A DNA stretch of 64,000 nt, from positions 558,001 to 622,000 of the forward strand of contig JACCIC010000223.1 in NCBI GenBank assembly GCA_018907035.1, given 5' to 3'. The stretch's first letter is position 1. Each line of letters opens with the position of its first letter. Below the pieces are notes generated by a model. It made no database searches and was not told where the DNA came from. It saw nothing but the letters and a program-made list of their open reading frames with translations. Made by a program: the position numbers and the translations under genes. This DNA is from Sycobia sp. Sy_11 (Eukaryota > Arthropoda > Insecta > Hymenoptera > Epichrysomallidae). Positions 10,062 to 21,446 of this stretch are shown one piece after another.

Positions 10062-10634
10062 ACAATCAAGCTCGACCACTGTTTTCCACCCAAATTTCGT
10101 ATTAACTTTCTTGATTTTTGTAATCATATAATTTCTATTTCTTTCTAATTCAGCAATTTGTTAGTGAGAAGAAAGTCTCTTCCTGCAATATGGTTCAATG
10201 TTGTCAAATCCATTTAAAAAATGAACAAAAAATATTTTAAAAATATTGTTATATAATTATTTTCTACTATCTACAATTAAAAAAAAAAAAGCACCTGAAG
10301 AGATGAATTCTGTAGTTGTACACCGTCTACGTTAAAATTTGATATGAAATCAACAGCCGTCAGTTGTGCAACCAGTTGAGTAGACGATTCATTTCGGGAC
10401 TCTAATCCATTGTCTATGATTATCGTTGAACAGTTTCTTTTAGGAAAAATGTTTTTTTTTAGAGGCACTGCTTCGAACGCCTGTTTGTGGACAATTGCAG
10501 TCAAGCACTAGACACTGAATAACTGAGTTCTCACTATTCTCTCGCTTTTTCGGTTGTTTTACTCCTTCCATAAGGTCTATGTCCCCTCCCTTGTCCATCT
10601 CCATGTTGAAAGTGCTCCGACGTCGTTTGGGCAA
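10062..10634 (-). pseudogene. Small Polinton gene between polymerase and integrase, unknown
   Basis: On the minus strand, a frame starts MPKRRRSTFNMEMDKGGD at 10634. A second frame (10504-10277) carries QLVAQLTAVDFISNFNVDGV, and after a stop a further segment at about 10165-10062 reads IAELERNRNYMITKIKKV, then FGWKTVVELDCEF. The three pieces look like parts of one decayed gene with a basic N-terminus. I recall similar text in insect Polintons but cannot name a domain. Confidence 0.4.
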
Positions 10635-10724
10635 GCTCTTTCGCTAGCGGCTCACTATCCCGACTTGCTCAGGTGACCTTTGTAAAATTTTATCGCTAAC
10701 CTTGTCTTCCATGCAGGCTCTGAC

Positions 10725-13700
10725 TTATTCAATTGAGCAATGTACTAAGCTACTACTACCCACGCCTTCTTCTACGATTCCGATTGCAACTTGTTCAGTA
10801 GATAGTTGAAGTATTTGTGCATTTTCAGTGTCCTGTGTGATTCTTCTAGCGACTTGGCCGTTTAATACACATTCATATTTACGAATGCTATAATGTCCCC
10901 AAGGAAGAGACTCTGTTGAGTGTGTTTCTATAAAACGCTTATCTTCAAAAGGATTCAATGCTATTTTATTTTGTTTTTCCGTTTGTAGAATATGAAGTCT
11001 CGAGCAAATATTAAACTGATCTCTATGTATGATGGTTTCTCCTTCTAAGCATTGTATGTAATCTTCAAAACTTATTGTATTTTTCACTACTGCACTTTTA
11101 AGACCTTTGGCTTTGTTGATTTGACTTTCACCTTGAATTTTTATACTATACATTTTACTTTTCAATCCAACAAATTCATTTAAAATTGTACCATTACAGT
11201 CATCTTTCATTAATCCGACAATTTTCTTATTTTTCTGAGATATTTGATAATGATTATTCTCAGAATAATCTGACGTATCAAATTTAAGACTATCCTTCCG
11301 CATTATGTGATACATATCAATCTTTTTTACTTCGTATACAAGACTATCAGTATCTGTATATAATAATTTACAGTTTTCACCTACTCTATTTCGCATATAT
11401 TCATAATGAAATCTTTAAACAAGAGTTTTAGATAAATCTAATATGGACAATCCAACGTATATAGGTTTTCTTATATGAATTTCAGTTCTCAATAACTGTA
11501 TGGCAACGAAATTTTCATCAAAAACGGAGCAATCGTGGAAATTTGGACTAGGAATTAGCTCTTCTGCACCATAACGTCCATCTGTTCTACTTATTAACTT
11601 TACATCGACTCTTTTTCTTTCATTTTCCATAGTCCTTCCGTAAACAGCATTATTTAAACATTTAACAAATAATTTCTCAAATTTATTTATAGCATGCTTT
11701 CTCTTTTCACTATTTAAATCAATATAATCTTTAAGCCATAGCTTCTGATTAAATTTTAATACTCTATGTATTTTTTTTAAGCGTAAGCCATATTGAAGTA
11801 CTTGTTGCAATGCTCGATAATGTATAATATAGCGATGTTTATCGTATAATGTCGTTAATAATTTCTTCATTTTACTTCCTGGAGGTGCAATATATTCGGG
11901 GCACAGAGGTAGATACTTATGAGTAACATGTATACTTTCAGGATATTCTAAATCAATCTCTAGTAAGTATACAGCAGGAGAGTCTTCTGCTATGTTAGAA
12001 AATTTGGTTTCATCATCATCATCCATATTTTGAAACCACTCAAAGCCTCTATAAGGAAGATATTGTGTCATAGTCTAGCCATAAAGATCATTTACATCAT
12101 AATAGAGTAAATATGTATTTTGTTTTGTCTCATCAAAGTCACTACTCGTATATTTATTATTTGCTTTTGCATATCGCTTAGAGCACTGACTAATACCGCC
12201 TCTAATACATCTTTCAATAAACATAAATATATCAATATCGGTAAGCAATTCTAATTTTATTTTCGTATATTTTAGCATGGCATCCCATGGTAGACCAGGA
12301 GTGGTATAATAGTGTGCTGGATCAAGACCGTAAGCTTCGAGAGAATTGTTTCCAAAGTTTTCGAATATGTCAACAAGAAGTAATACATCTGTTTTCAAAT
12401 ACAAATCTGAATAGTCACCTGAAGTTTTAATATCAACTTTTTGCCAAACTAGTTGAGCATGCTTATAATCTTCATCAGCAATAGTTGCATTACTTAAATT
12501 ACTATAAAATGCATCCTGTACTGGTCGTTGTGCCTCTCGTAGTCTATCAAAAGATGAAATATATTCATATGGGAAGATTCCTTTTCTTGTAACTAAATTA
12601 ATTTGATCGTTTTATCGAAAATCACTATTTACTACAAACAAATTACTACAAGTATTTTCTAGAATACGATGCTCTTCCAGATATGTGGCTAATTTTTCGA
12701 GAGCACAATGCATAAAGCGAAATGAATCAATAAACCTGAAACGAATGTCTATGCCTTTTACATATTTTGTAAATGAGATATATTTTTCCTTATTCTCTAG
12801 TAGAAGATATACTCGACCTTCAAAATTTGTTGCGAGCTCTTTAATGAATAAATGAGAATCATACGCTGATAAATTTTGGAATACAACTGGTATAACTTTT
12901 GAATCATTATAATTCAAATTACATGAATTATACGCAGGACGTAAAGTACTTTTGTATCCTCACAATTAAAATTCTTTTCACAAATATGACAAATTTTTGC
13001 TTTTTCAAAATTTAAGATTTCAATATCTGTAAATTTATTTATTGGTTTTGGATTCTGAAATACTGGTTCTATTTATTCTGAAAATACTTGTAATTTCTGC
13101 ATGAACCATTCAGCAGGCGATGGTCTTATTTCATCATCTACTTGTCTATAGCTTTGGTATTCTGACTTTGCATCTTCAAAACTACATTTTGTATATAAAC
13201 CAATACTAAATGCTTTACGTCGTTGCTGTGCATATTTATGATTTTCTATTTTTTCTAATATACATTCAAAATCTGCATATATGACAAATGGGACACATTC
13301 CTTATATGAAAAGTTTTTAAACTGTAAAATATTATTCTTTTCAGTTGGTAGTTTAATTTTGCATTGATTTTATCCTGACAATCAATGCTATGCAATGTTA
13401 ATTTTTCTGCGGATTTAAAATAATGTAGGCAACGATCCCAAAGGTAAATTTTTCCATTATGTTCTGACAATTACGAACTTATGAAGCGAGATAAATTCTT
13501 AATCCAAACATAGTGATAATAAGTTTGGAGATTTTCATCACTTATGCTCTCGCTATTTTCATCATTGTTGTTATCTTGTATAATAAGTAAATTCACATGT
13601 TTTTATTTTTTTATAGCTGTTACATAGCATGGAGATACGTGAAAGACATTTTTTTTCTTCTTTAAAATATATAAATTAATTGAAATATTATGATTATATT

Positions 13701-14637
13701 TCTCAAATTAACATAAAAAAAAGAAAAAATATTTCTCAAATTTAACTATATCTTTTTCCTTGACTGGAAATTCAATATCTTTAAAATTGAGAACATTTTC
13801 ATACTGCTTATATACAGACAGTCGATTAGCATTTACTTTAGCTGGATACAAAGCTGATATAACTGCCCATTTAAATCACTGACTATCATTATTTTTTACA
13901 TTAACACATGCATGTCTCTTTTCTATTGCTGCAGGTAGTGCAATATATAAGCTACCTTTTATAGGATTGAATTTATACATCTTGATCGCTAAATTTAATA
14001 CAGAATCCAACGACCAGCCAGAATCTCTCTCTTGAAATTCATCCATATCACGTTGAATGGACTCATTAACATGCGTTGCAAACCATTTTTTTAAATTCGT
14101 AGTACTAAATATTTCTGATTTTTTTATATTAAAATACTTTATTTCTACTATTTGCCCTGAATGTTTAGATACAATATACTCTGCAGAGAGCACAGAATTA
14201 ATTTTAATAGCTGTATGATTTTGTAAAGATAGTTTAATTTTTTGTTCGACAAATTTAAATGCATCAGATAAAAATGTATGAAAATCTTGATGTTTGATAT
14301 TCGTTACAAGTCCAGATTTTATACAATTGTTGAAAGCTGATTCAACATCACTCCAAGTTATCTTCTCATCCTCCTTTTGCGCTAAGCCACCTCCCGTTTT
14401 AGCATAACTATTTAATTTACAAAAAATGCTTTGAAAATGATTTGCAAGTGTATGATAACATCGTTTCTCAGACATGATTCTAGCATTTTTCATGAGACGA
14501 TTTATCAATGTAGTTGCTACAGACACACGATCCATTCATCGAACGATATCATCACTATCAGCCATATTTCTAGTTGCATACAAACAGAATTCTTGGAGCC
14601 GCTGAATGATATCCTGATAATATTTTAATAACGCCAT
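10725..14637 (-). pseudogene. Polinton protein-primed type DNA polymerase B (pPolB)
   Basis: Starts at the ATG 14637-14635 (MALLKYYQDIIQRL) and runs leftward. Landmarks in order: a DUF-like N-terminal region (14535-13876), zinc-binding CHICEKNF (about 13020), the exonuclease motif FQNLSAYDSHLF (12880), polymerase motif A YYDVNDLYG (12075-12101), motif B KCLNNAVYGRTMEN (about 11640), motif C YTDTDSLVYE (about 11345), and the C-terminal SLPWGHYSI (about 10890). From 12917 to 10725 the reading frame is continuous except for three stop codons (12612, 12072, 11412). Upstream are TGAs at about 14535 and 13876, TAAs near 13603 and 13472, a frameshift near 13340, a small insertion near 13700, and a deletion near 12940. 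It would have copied the element; it is now inactive. Confidence 0.9.
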
Positions 14638-15163
14638 AATCCTTGACAACACACTTACAATACAAGATGATTTAATATCATTAAAACAATACACGTTTAA
14701 AAAAAAAACTATTTCACTATAATTTATTTTCTATAAATATCAGTAACTTGTATAGGTTAAAAAAAGCTTATCACGACAAGCTACCAATATATAATGATAT
14801 GAATAGTTTGAAATTCAAATATATACTGTGTAAATTTGCTGCTTCGTCTTACTTGTATAATTAGTGAAGACTCAAAATTTTATTTGTTACAGTGATCTTT
14901 CTATAGAATAAACCTTGATATAGCAGCATGCCTAAAATATGCTGGAAAATATCCTTTCACTCTTAAATCAAATGTATATCTCTTGCTTTAAATGTAAAGC
15001 TTAACTGAATTAAAAATTACTGAAAAGTAATATATGCGAATAATGAACAATATGTAGCATAACTATTGCATAAATAATTGCATATGCAATGAAAAGATAA
15101 TAGTGGGAATGTTTATTTATCCATAAAAGCAATTGCATAATAAAAAAAAACCATTTCTACTCA
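14638..15163. promoter_or_regulatory. Divergent intergenic region between polymerase B and X-like gene
   Basis: 526 AT-rich bases between two start codons that face away from each other (polymerase B minus, X-like gene plus). A shared promoter region is the natural reading. I see no single convincing core promoter motif, so this is by position only. Confidence 0.35.
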
Positions 15164-15654
15164 TTATGGAGTACATTGTAGAAGTGCAAGGCTTTAAAAG
15201 CTCTTTGAATTAATTTCTTTTGAAAGAAGTTGCAATAATTACTTTTGAAGACGATGCACCAATAGTTTATTTGTTTCAAGCACCGAAAAAATGGTGTAGA
15301 CTGTCTGAGAAAGAAAAGAGTGAGAATCAATGGTTAGAACATAATTCTCACGGGTTACCATGGAGTTCAGGCAATATACTATATGAAGAAATTAAAAAAA
15401 TAATTGCTAATTGTTTAAACAATGCTCGAACGATCTATATTAAAAGTCTTCAAAAGAAAATATACCTGCAAAAATTTTCAAACAATATTAAAAATCTTGA
15501 GGACTTAAAGTGCACTCCATTATGGGAATTACAAGGTTCAGGCAATACGTACTGCAGTCATCATATATTATACTTTAGGCCTGTATGCGCAGTATACAAT
15601 GCACATTTACTAAAATCTTGGATACTACGTAATACAAGTAAAATTCATCTATAG
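15164..15654 (+). pseudogene. Polinton-associated conserved gene X' (unknown function)
   Basis: The ATG at 15164 opens MEYIVEVQGFKSSLN, then an in-frame TAA at 15209-15211; the frame then runs open to TAG at 15652-15654. Motifs shared with the gene at 6061-6492: QGFK, LLKEVAIITFEDD, ENQWLEHNSHGLPW and a downstream Leu-rich helix. The C-terminal half has C-x-H-H and C-x5-H (CSHHILYF, CAVYNAHLLKSW), which could bind a metal. It is 163 codons long in total and, apart from one stop, intact. Function unknown. It lies next to the right terminal repeat and points to it. Confidence 0.6.
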
Positions 15655-16067
15655 AGAAAAAACGTTCCATTGTTGTTCTAATGTTTTCAAAACAGAGTTT
15701 CGACTGAGCTGCCTGCCTTGTCTAGAAAAATCTTCTTTTTCTCTACCTGCCTATGAAATACAGCAAGCGGCATTGAAAACGTCCTCCTCCACTACTCGAA
15801 CTGTGTCTAATGTAAACAGCAGGGGGGCTGGGCTTGACTCTGGTGTAAGCAGCTGAGGGCCATGCATACGGACAGCTACTCGACCTGGGCAAGTGCGTAG
15901 GAAATGGAAAAGGGCAATGAATTGGGAAAAAAGAGAAAACGGTGAAGAAATTTTCTAACTGTAAACGTAGATCTAACACCGTGAGATAATTTGACTGCAG
16001 CATCCACATCAGTTTTAAACCTGTGCTTTAACTAGATTTATCGTCGACAGTTTATATTAAATTTACA
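15655..16067. other. Spacer in Polinton, no gene
   Basis: Slightly GC-richer than neighbours (15770-15900). The minus-strand frame 15743-16009 has no recognised motif. Confidence 0.5.
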
Positions 16068-16726
16068 ATGGCACCTCGTTGTAGTAAGAAAACGTGTGTT
16101 AATTTTGTCGACAATACGCTAGTGCGGTTAACAACGTGGGCTTGGATTCCCATTTTCAATTGTGTTAATTTAATACGTTTGGAAGCGCGAGATACCGCTG
16201 AAGAAATTTATAAAAGTTTAAAAAGTAAACTCGAAAAAGAAAGATATTTGCAGAAACTTTGTACGGAGCATCCAGGGAGATATTTATTTGAAGCATTTGG
16301 AAATTTACAATTTCAACATGGATGCAGCGATGTGGAGTGCAATGGGAAATATATGAAAAATCAAGAAGGAAGTGTCGCCGAAGTCTTTCTATTTTATTAG
16401 ATAAAATAGAAAAGCAATACATCATCGTTGTTAAAAATTCAATTCCTGATGTATTACGGCGGTTAAGTTTAGCCGATACTCTAAATATTTCTTATAATAA
16501 GATTAATGAGTTCCACGTACCTTGGCGGATTGAAAATTGCATTAGTGCCAAGTTAACTAATGTTGAAATCGTGGAACTTTTGGAGAAACAAAAGTATTTT
16601 AATTTTCACATTAAAATACGGGAATTCTACAATTGTGATTTTTATGTAAACATTTTAAATAAAGTGTATAATATAGTTACATATTTTAATATTAATAAAC
16701 TTTCACAAAATTGCTATTGTTATTAA
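16068..16726 (+). pseudogene. Polinton right-end gene, unknown, frameshifted
   Basis: The ATG at 16068 opens a 110-codon frame with a charged helix (AEEIYKSLKSKLEKERYLQK), then HPGRYLFEAF. A second frame from about 16322 to 16726 continues with CRRSLSILLDKIEKQYI, HVPWRIENCIS and NFHIKIREFY. The overlap of the two frames at 16322-16400 points to one frameshift near 16335 in a single gene of about 220 residues. I recognise no named domain. Its place inside the terminal repeats makes it part of the Polinton. Confidence 0.45.
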
Positions 16727-16781
16727 ATTGAATAAATCTATTGTATTTCCTTAAAAAACAGTATTTTTATTTTAATTATTT

Positions 16782-16786
<5 letters not shown>

Positions 16787-16841
<55 letters not shown>
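16787..16841. repeat. (TA)n microsatellite inside the Polinton right end
   Basis: About 55 bp of TA repeats just inside the right terminal repeat. Confidence 0.97.
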
Positions 16842-16843
<2 letters not shown>

Positions 16844-16902
16844 AGGGTGTACCAGAGCAGCGAAAAAGTTTTTATCGGTAAGTATAAACTTATTTGTATA
16901 AC

Positions 16903-17236
16903 ATAAGAGTTCTGGCAGATAGAGAGAGAAAAATATATTGTTCTCTCTGCGTCTATCTCCCATGGACATCAGAGACCTGACTCTGTAATACAGCGGGCAG
17001 CATTGGAAAAGACAAAGCTATATACTTTTCTCTCTCTCTCTAACACGCAATTGGTATTGTCAGCCAGAAAAGTATGTACCGCACTCATTCTTACACACGC
17101 CGATAGTGGCCATGCGGTGCAGTACATAAAAAAACAGCGAGAGAGAAGAGAGAGAGAGAGAGAGAGAAGTATATGGAGCTAAAGGTCGCTGACGTCAGGG
17201 CCTGGAACATCAGGGCCTGTGACGGCAACGTTGTCG
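16903..17236 (-). repeat. Polinton right terminal inverted repeat
   Basis: Reverse complement of 5461-5800 (see that entry), with conserved blocks CACGCAATTGGTATTGTCAG, GCCGATAGTGGCC and GCTAAAGGTCGCTGA. It ends next to a (CATCA)n tract at 17244, which starts composite repeat copy B. Confidence 0.85.
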
Positions 17237-17243
17237 ATCGTCT

Positions 17244-17969
17244 ACATCACATCACATCACATCACATCACATCACATCAAATCACATCATATTATATCAT
17301 ATCATATCATACTAATTTATAAAGACAAAGTATGTTTTTTATACACGATAACTGAAAAATTACTGAACTGATTCTTCTGAAATTTGACATATAGATTCTA
17401 TATTATCTTGGGAAAGACATATGTTATTTATTGAAATTATTTTTATTGAAATAAAATTAATATTATTTTTTATTGAAATTCATTTAACTTTCCTAAATAA
17501 ATTAAGTTAATGGTTTTAACAATCAGTTTCACCAGAGGCCACTAGGTGACGTCTTGAATCACGAGCATCAACTCAAAGTAGTCCGCTGAAAGTATTAATA
17601 CCAGGCCAGCTCAGACGAATATATCCAACTTTGATATTCGTATCCTAAAGGGGGTGTAACATTAATCGATATTATCTTTTTTGTTCTTCAGGTTAATCTG
17701 TCACTACTCTCACACCTAACCGTTTGATTTTTGTAAATTTTATTTTCTCTTACGTGGGAAAATCTGTCTCTCTCTCTCTGTCTATCTTTCATCTTCTTTT
17801 ATAAAATGGTTCTGTATGAATATAGTTTGTGAGGACAAATTATATTTTTATTTTATACGTTATATTAACTTCATAATTGTGACAACAGACTATATTCTTT
17901 TAGTTTGAACAAAAGAAATGATGGCAAAATATAGGGTGCTACACCAATAACATCGAAACTATGTAATAT

Positions 17970-18047
<78 letters not shown>

Positions 18048-18167
18048 TATAGAATAGTCTGCTTAGAAAATATGCTATTCGCATACCAACATTTTGCTTG
18101 AATTTCAATTGGCATCACTACGAAAAAATTTTCACGGTATTTCATTGAAAAAACGTAAATATATGAC

Positions 18168-18212
<45 letters not shown>

Positions 18213-18940
18213 ATGTATATTATATTGTACATATTACATATACACATTTTAAATACTGTTTCTACTGAGAAATACTGTATTGACGTTTACGGGCGGTTGA
18301 TTACGATATCCCGTTGCCTCAAGACGATTTATATGGACAGTTGTGTGTTCGAATGGTAGAATGCGATGTCCAGGTGTCTCTAGGCGATTTCAACGAGGAA
18401 TATTGTATTTACTTGATAAACAACGACGTCCAGGTATGAGGAGATCAACTTCTATGGGAAGATTCATGTTGGAACAGTAAAATACTATATCTAGGTCTTT
18501 CCAAACGACTTCTACGGGTAGCATTGTATTTAGTGTTTAGGAAACGATGCTAGCTTTCTCGGGACGACTTCTACTGAGACTATCGTGTTTAGTTGGTAGG
18601 AAATGATGCTTTGGTATGTCGGGACAACTTTTACGGGGAGTTTCGTATTTGGATGATAGTGTATAGTGAGTGGGAAATAATGTCCAGGTAGATCAGTATG
18701 ATTTCTATGAAAAGATTCGTCTTCTATCATTCGATCACATATACTTCCAGTAAGAGTCGTCCCGGAACACTTGGATATTATATTTTACCTTCCCAACACA
18801 AAACTCTCTATAGTAGTCGTCCCGATACATTGCGTAGAGTCCGAACATGATACTCTCTGTAAACGTCGTCTCGAAACACTTGGATATTTGTTTCTACCGC
18901 TCGGACTCGAAGGTACAATTTTCTCCGTCGCAGCCATATT
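17244..18940 (+). repeat. Composite dispersed repeat, copy B (longest)
   Basis: Begins with a (CATCA)n/(TATCA)n tract (17244-17311). Then come the unique block with the GGCCACTAGGTGACG variant (about 17537), a (TC)n tract (17767-17779), (TA)n tracts at 17982-18044 and 18169-18209, and the 60-bp minisatellite. Block order equals copy A, and the unique blocks are close to it (for example TTGACATATAGATTCTATAT in both). It starts within 10 bp of the Polinton right terminal repeat. Confidence 0.8.
18255..18935. repeat. 60-bp minisatellite with head-to-head inversion (copy B)
   Basis: From 18255 to about 18728 seven or more units of 59-61 bp run in one direction (unit starts at CGATTTATAT, CGATTTCAAC, CAACTTCTAT, CGACTTCTAC twice, CAACTTTTAC). 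From about 18750 to 18935 two to three units run in reverse, seen as repeated GTCGTCCCGGAACACTTGG-like blocks. The plus frame 18771-19007 and the minus frame 18730-18530 both contain the 20-residue periodic motif PNTKL. Confidence 0.75.
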
Positions 18941-18945
18941 TTTTA

Positions 18946-18948
<3 letters not shown>

Positions 18949-19003
<55 letters not shown>
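18949..19003. repeat. (TA)n microsatellite
   Basis: Pure TA run. The mariner fragment at 19004 begins directly in it. Confidence 0.97.
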
Positions 19004-19007
<4 letters not shown>

Positions 19008-19508
19008 GTTGTCAAATATCTCCCTTCCGATTTTTTACTCTTCATTCAATGCTTTATAAAAAGTGTTACAGTGGTCGGATTTACTTCAAATATGCGCCGT
19101 TTTGTTTGATAATCTGTTTCCATCTAGACGACAACTTCATAATACCCCTTTCGTAGAAATCCCCCTTCTTATTTGCGGACAATTCGGACAGTCACTTTTC
19201 ACAAGCCTCTTTTGAGTCCGAATTTACACCACCAAGGTCGTTAGACATAGACAGGAACAGCTGGTAATGACTTGGCGCTATATCTGGGCTATGTAGTGGA
19301 TGCGATAAAAGCATCCATCCCAACTCCCGTAGCTTCTGACGAGTCATCAACGAAGTGTGGTCTGGCATTGTCCTGGTGGAACACTACACCTTTCCTGTTA
19401 GCCAACTGTGGACGCTTCTGATCGAAGCCTACTTCAAGCGGTCTAGTTGTTCAGTAAATGGTAGAATTAAGCGTCTGGACATATGGGAGCATCTCATAGT
19501 GGATCATT
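19004..19508 (-). pseudogene. mariner-family transposase, 3' half (second family)
   Basis: The terminal sequence TTAGGTTGTCAAATATCTCC at 19004 matches, inverted, the end of the plus-strand copy at 29038-29810, as does the rest of this segment. Minus-strand translation gives the mariner C-terminal blocks, much degraded. The copy stops matching near 19508. It sits in a (TA)n tract, the expected mariner target. Confidence 0.8.
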
Positions 19509-20468
19509 ACCTTCCAAAATAATGATGGTTTTATGATATATTACATTTGAATTAAAAATTATATATTCTTTTCACGATACTTTTTCTTATCCGTTTTATC
19601 TAATAGGGGTGCATATTGAAGTAACAACTCAAATTCAACAATTGCACATTGTGAAAACTCAAAACTATCATTTTCTCCAAAAATTATGAGTTTTTGAAAT
19701 TGTGGCTAAAAGACTATTTTGCAAGAAAAATAAACATGTTCGAAATTTTGGGAATTTCTTACGAGATTTAGTTGTCATAAGAAACAGTAGTTTTTTCAGT
19801 TATCGCGCACAAACAAAAACACGCTTTGTCTTTATAAATTGGTATGATATGATATGATATGATATGATATGATATATATATATTTTTTTTTCTGCATCAG
19901 GCTTTATAATTCTTTATTTGATTTCTACGGCAACTGAATATTTTCTTCAGTGCCACCTATGCAAAAAATCAGAAATTAATGTTCTCACTTTTATATCTAC
20001 AGAATTGACAACTTGCATTATAACCGTAATAAAAACATAGGGTTTGTTTTACTCCCTCAATTCTTTGAATAGAAAGATGAAACAAAGTTCATTCGATTCA
20101 TTATTCAATTCTACATCCGGACATCCGCGGCTATCCAAGTTTCATCTGTTCTATACGTATAAAATTTATAATATTTGTTGTTATTTGATGTTACTGCAAA
20201 GCCGCGATGTTTATAGTCCAGACGACAGTTGGATACGAATTCTCTTATTTTTTTAAACTAACTTTGAAAAATATTATGAAAACAGTAAGAGATATACCCG
20301 TTGTAGAATTTTTCAAAGATTCAGATAAAATTTGTTTCAACATTGTAAAACCTAAAATGAGAACGCAAAACGAAACCTGCGATTTACACGTTTTCATTGC
20401 CGTTTTAATAGTTCATTTTGGCGCTGGGACACGGTATGGAGCACTCTTAATAACTTACGTTAACATCT
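19509..20468. other. AT-rich stretch with a reverse fragment of the composite repeat
   Basis: 19795-19877 holds, inverted, the 5' start of the composite repeat, including CACGCTTTGTCTTTATAAAT and a (GATAT)n tract. The remainder has no gene I can support. Confidence 0.55.
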
Positions 20469-20717
20469 TTAATAGTGAGTTTTACTAGCGGCCACTAGGT
20501 GGCGTCTTGAATCACGAACGCCAACTCAAAGTAGTCCGCTTAAAATATTAATACCAGGCCAGTCCAGACGAATGAGTATCCAACTTTGGGATTTAATTCT
20601 TAAGGTGTGGAATTTGTCGTAATTATCTTTTTTATTTTTTAGGTTAATCTGACAATACTTTCACATATTATGGGCATCTGTTGATATTTGTAAATTTTAT
20701 TTTCTTTTATTCTCTCT

Positions 20718-20763
<46 letters not shown>

Positions 20764-20999
20764 CTCCCCTTATAAATATATTGTAAGTATAATAATATAA
20801 ATATAATATAAATATATATTTTCTTCTCTTATAAAATGGTTTTGTATGCTAAATCATACGGAACTTTATTCCGTAACGAAAATTATATTTTTGTTAATAT
20901 ACGTTATATTAATTTCAGAATTGAGAGTAGACTATGTTTTTTTTTGGTTGAACAAAAGATTTGATAGCAAATAGGGTTCTTTACCAACGACCTCGAAAC

Positions 21000-21054
<55 letters not shown>

Positions 21055-21223
21055 TACATCGTCGTTTCTGCATAAATAAGAAGGCAATACTCAGCGTCCG
21101 CTTAAAAATATGCTATTTGCATATCAACATTTGCTTGAATTTCAGTTGGCACCACTACGAGAATATTCACGGTATTTAATTGAGAAAACGGATATGTACG
21201 AAATGTATATGTATATAAATATA

Positions 21224-21294
<71 letters not shown>

Positions 21295-21440
21295 AGGGAG
21301 TTTGTACATGATATCCCGTTGCATCAGGACGATATCTATTGGGAGTTTTGTGTTCGGATGATAGAATGCGATGTCCAGGTGTCTCTGGACAATTTTTACA
21401 GGGAATATTGTATGTAGTTGGCAGAAAACGACGTCCACGT
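20469..21440 (+). repeat. Composite dispersed repeat, copy C (5' truncated)
   Basis: Starts at the GCGGCCACTAGGTGGCGTC block, then a (CT)n tract (20719-20757), a second unique block, (TA)n tracts at 21005-21049 and 21229-21292, and about two minisatellite units (21296-21440). A hairpin element at 21447 cuts it off in the third unit. Confidence 0.8.
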
Positions 21441-21446
21441 ATGATA

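Larger units (their letters stand above)
5461..17236. mobile_element. Polinton/Maverick DNA transposon, about 11.8 kb, inactivated
   Basis: Inverted repeats of about 340 bp (5461-5800) and 334 bp (16903-17236) enclose a gene set diagnostic for Polintons: capsid-type genes, FtsK/HerA-type ATPase, retroviral-type integrase with chromodomain, and protein-primed type DNA polymerase B. Gene order from left to right: unknown gene X (minus), major capsid remnant (minus), small basic frame (minus), minor capsid C-terminus (minus), ATPase (plus), two accessory genes (plus), integrase (plus), small gene (minus), polymerase B (minus), X-like gene (plus), unknown gene (plus). Every gene is broken. The length is within the known range for the class but on the short side. 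I could not identify the target-site duplication. Confidence 0.85.

Noticed and set aside
15743..16009. Minus-strand 88-codon frame in the Polinton
   Set aside because: Pro/Ser-rich by composition, not supported by any motif; lies between two plus-strand Polinton genes.
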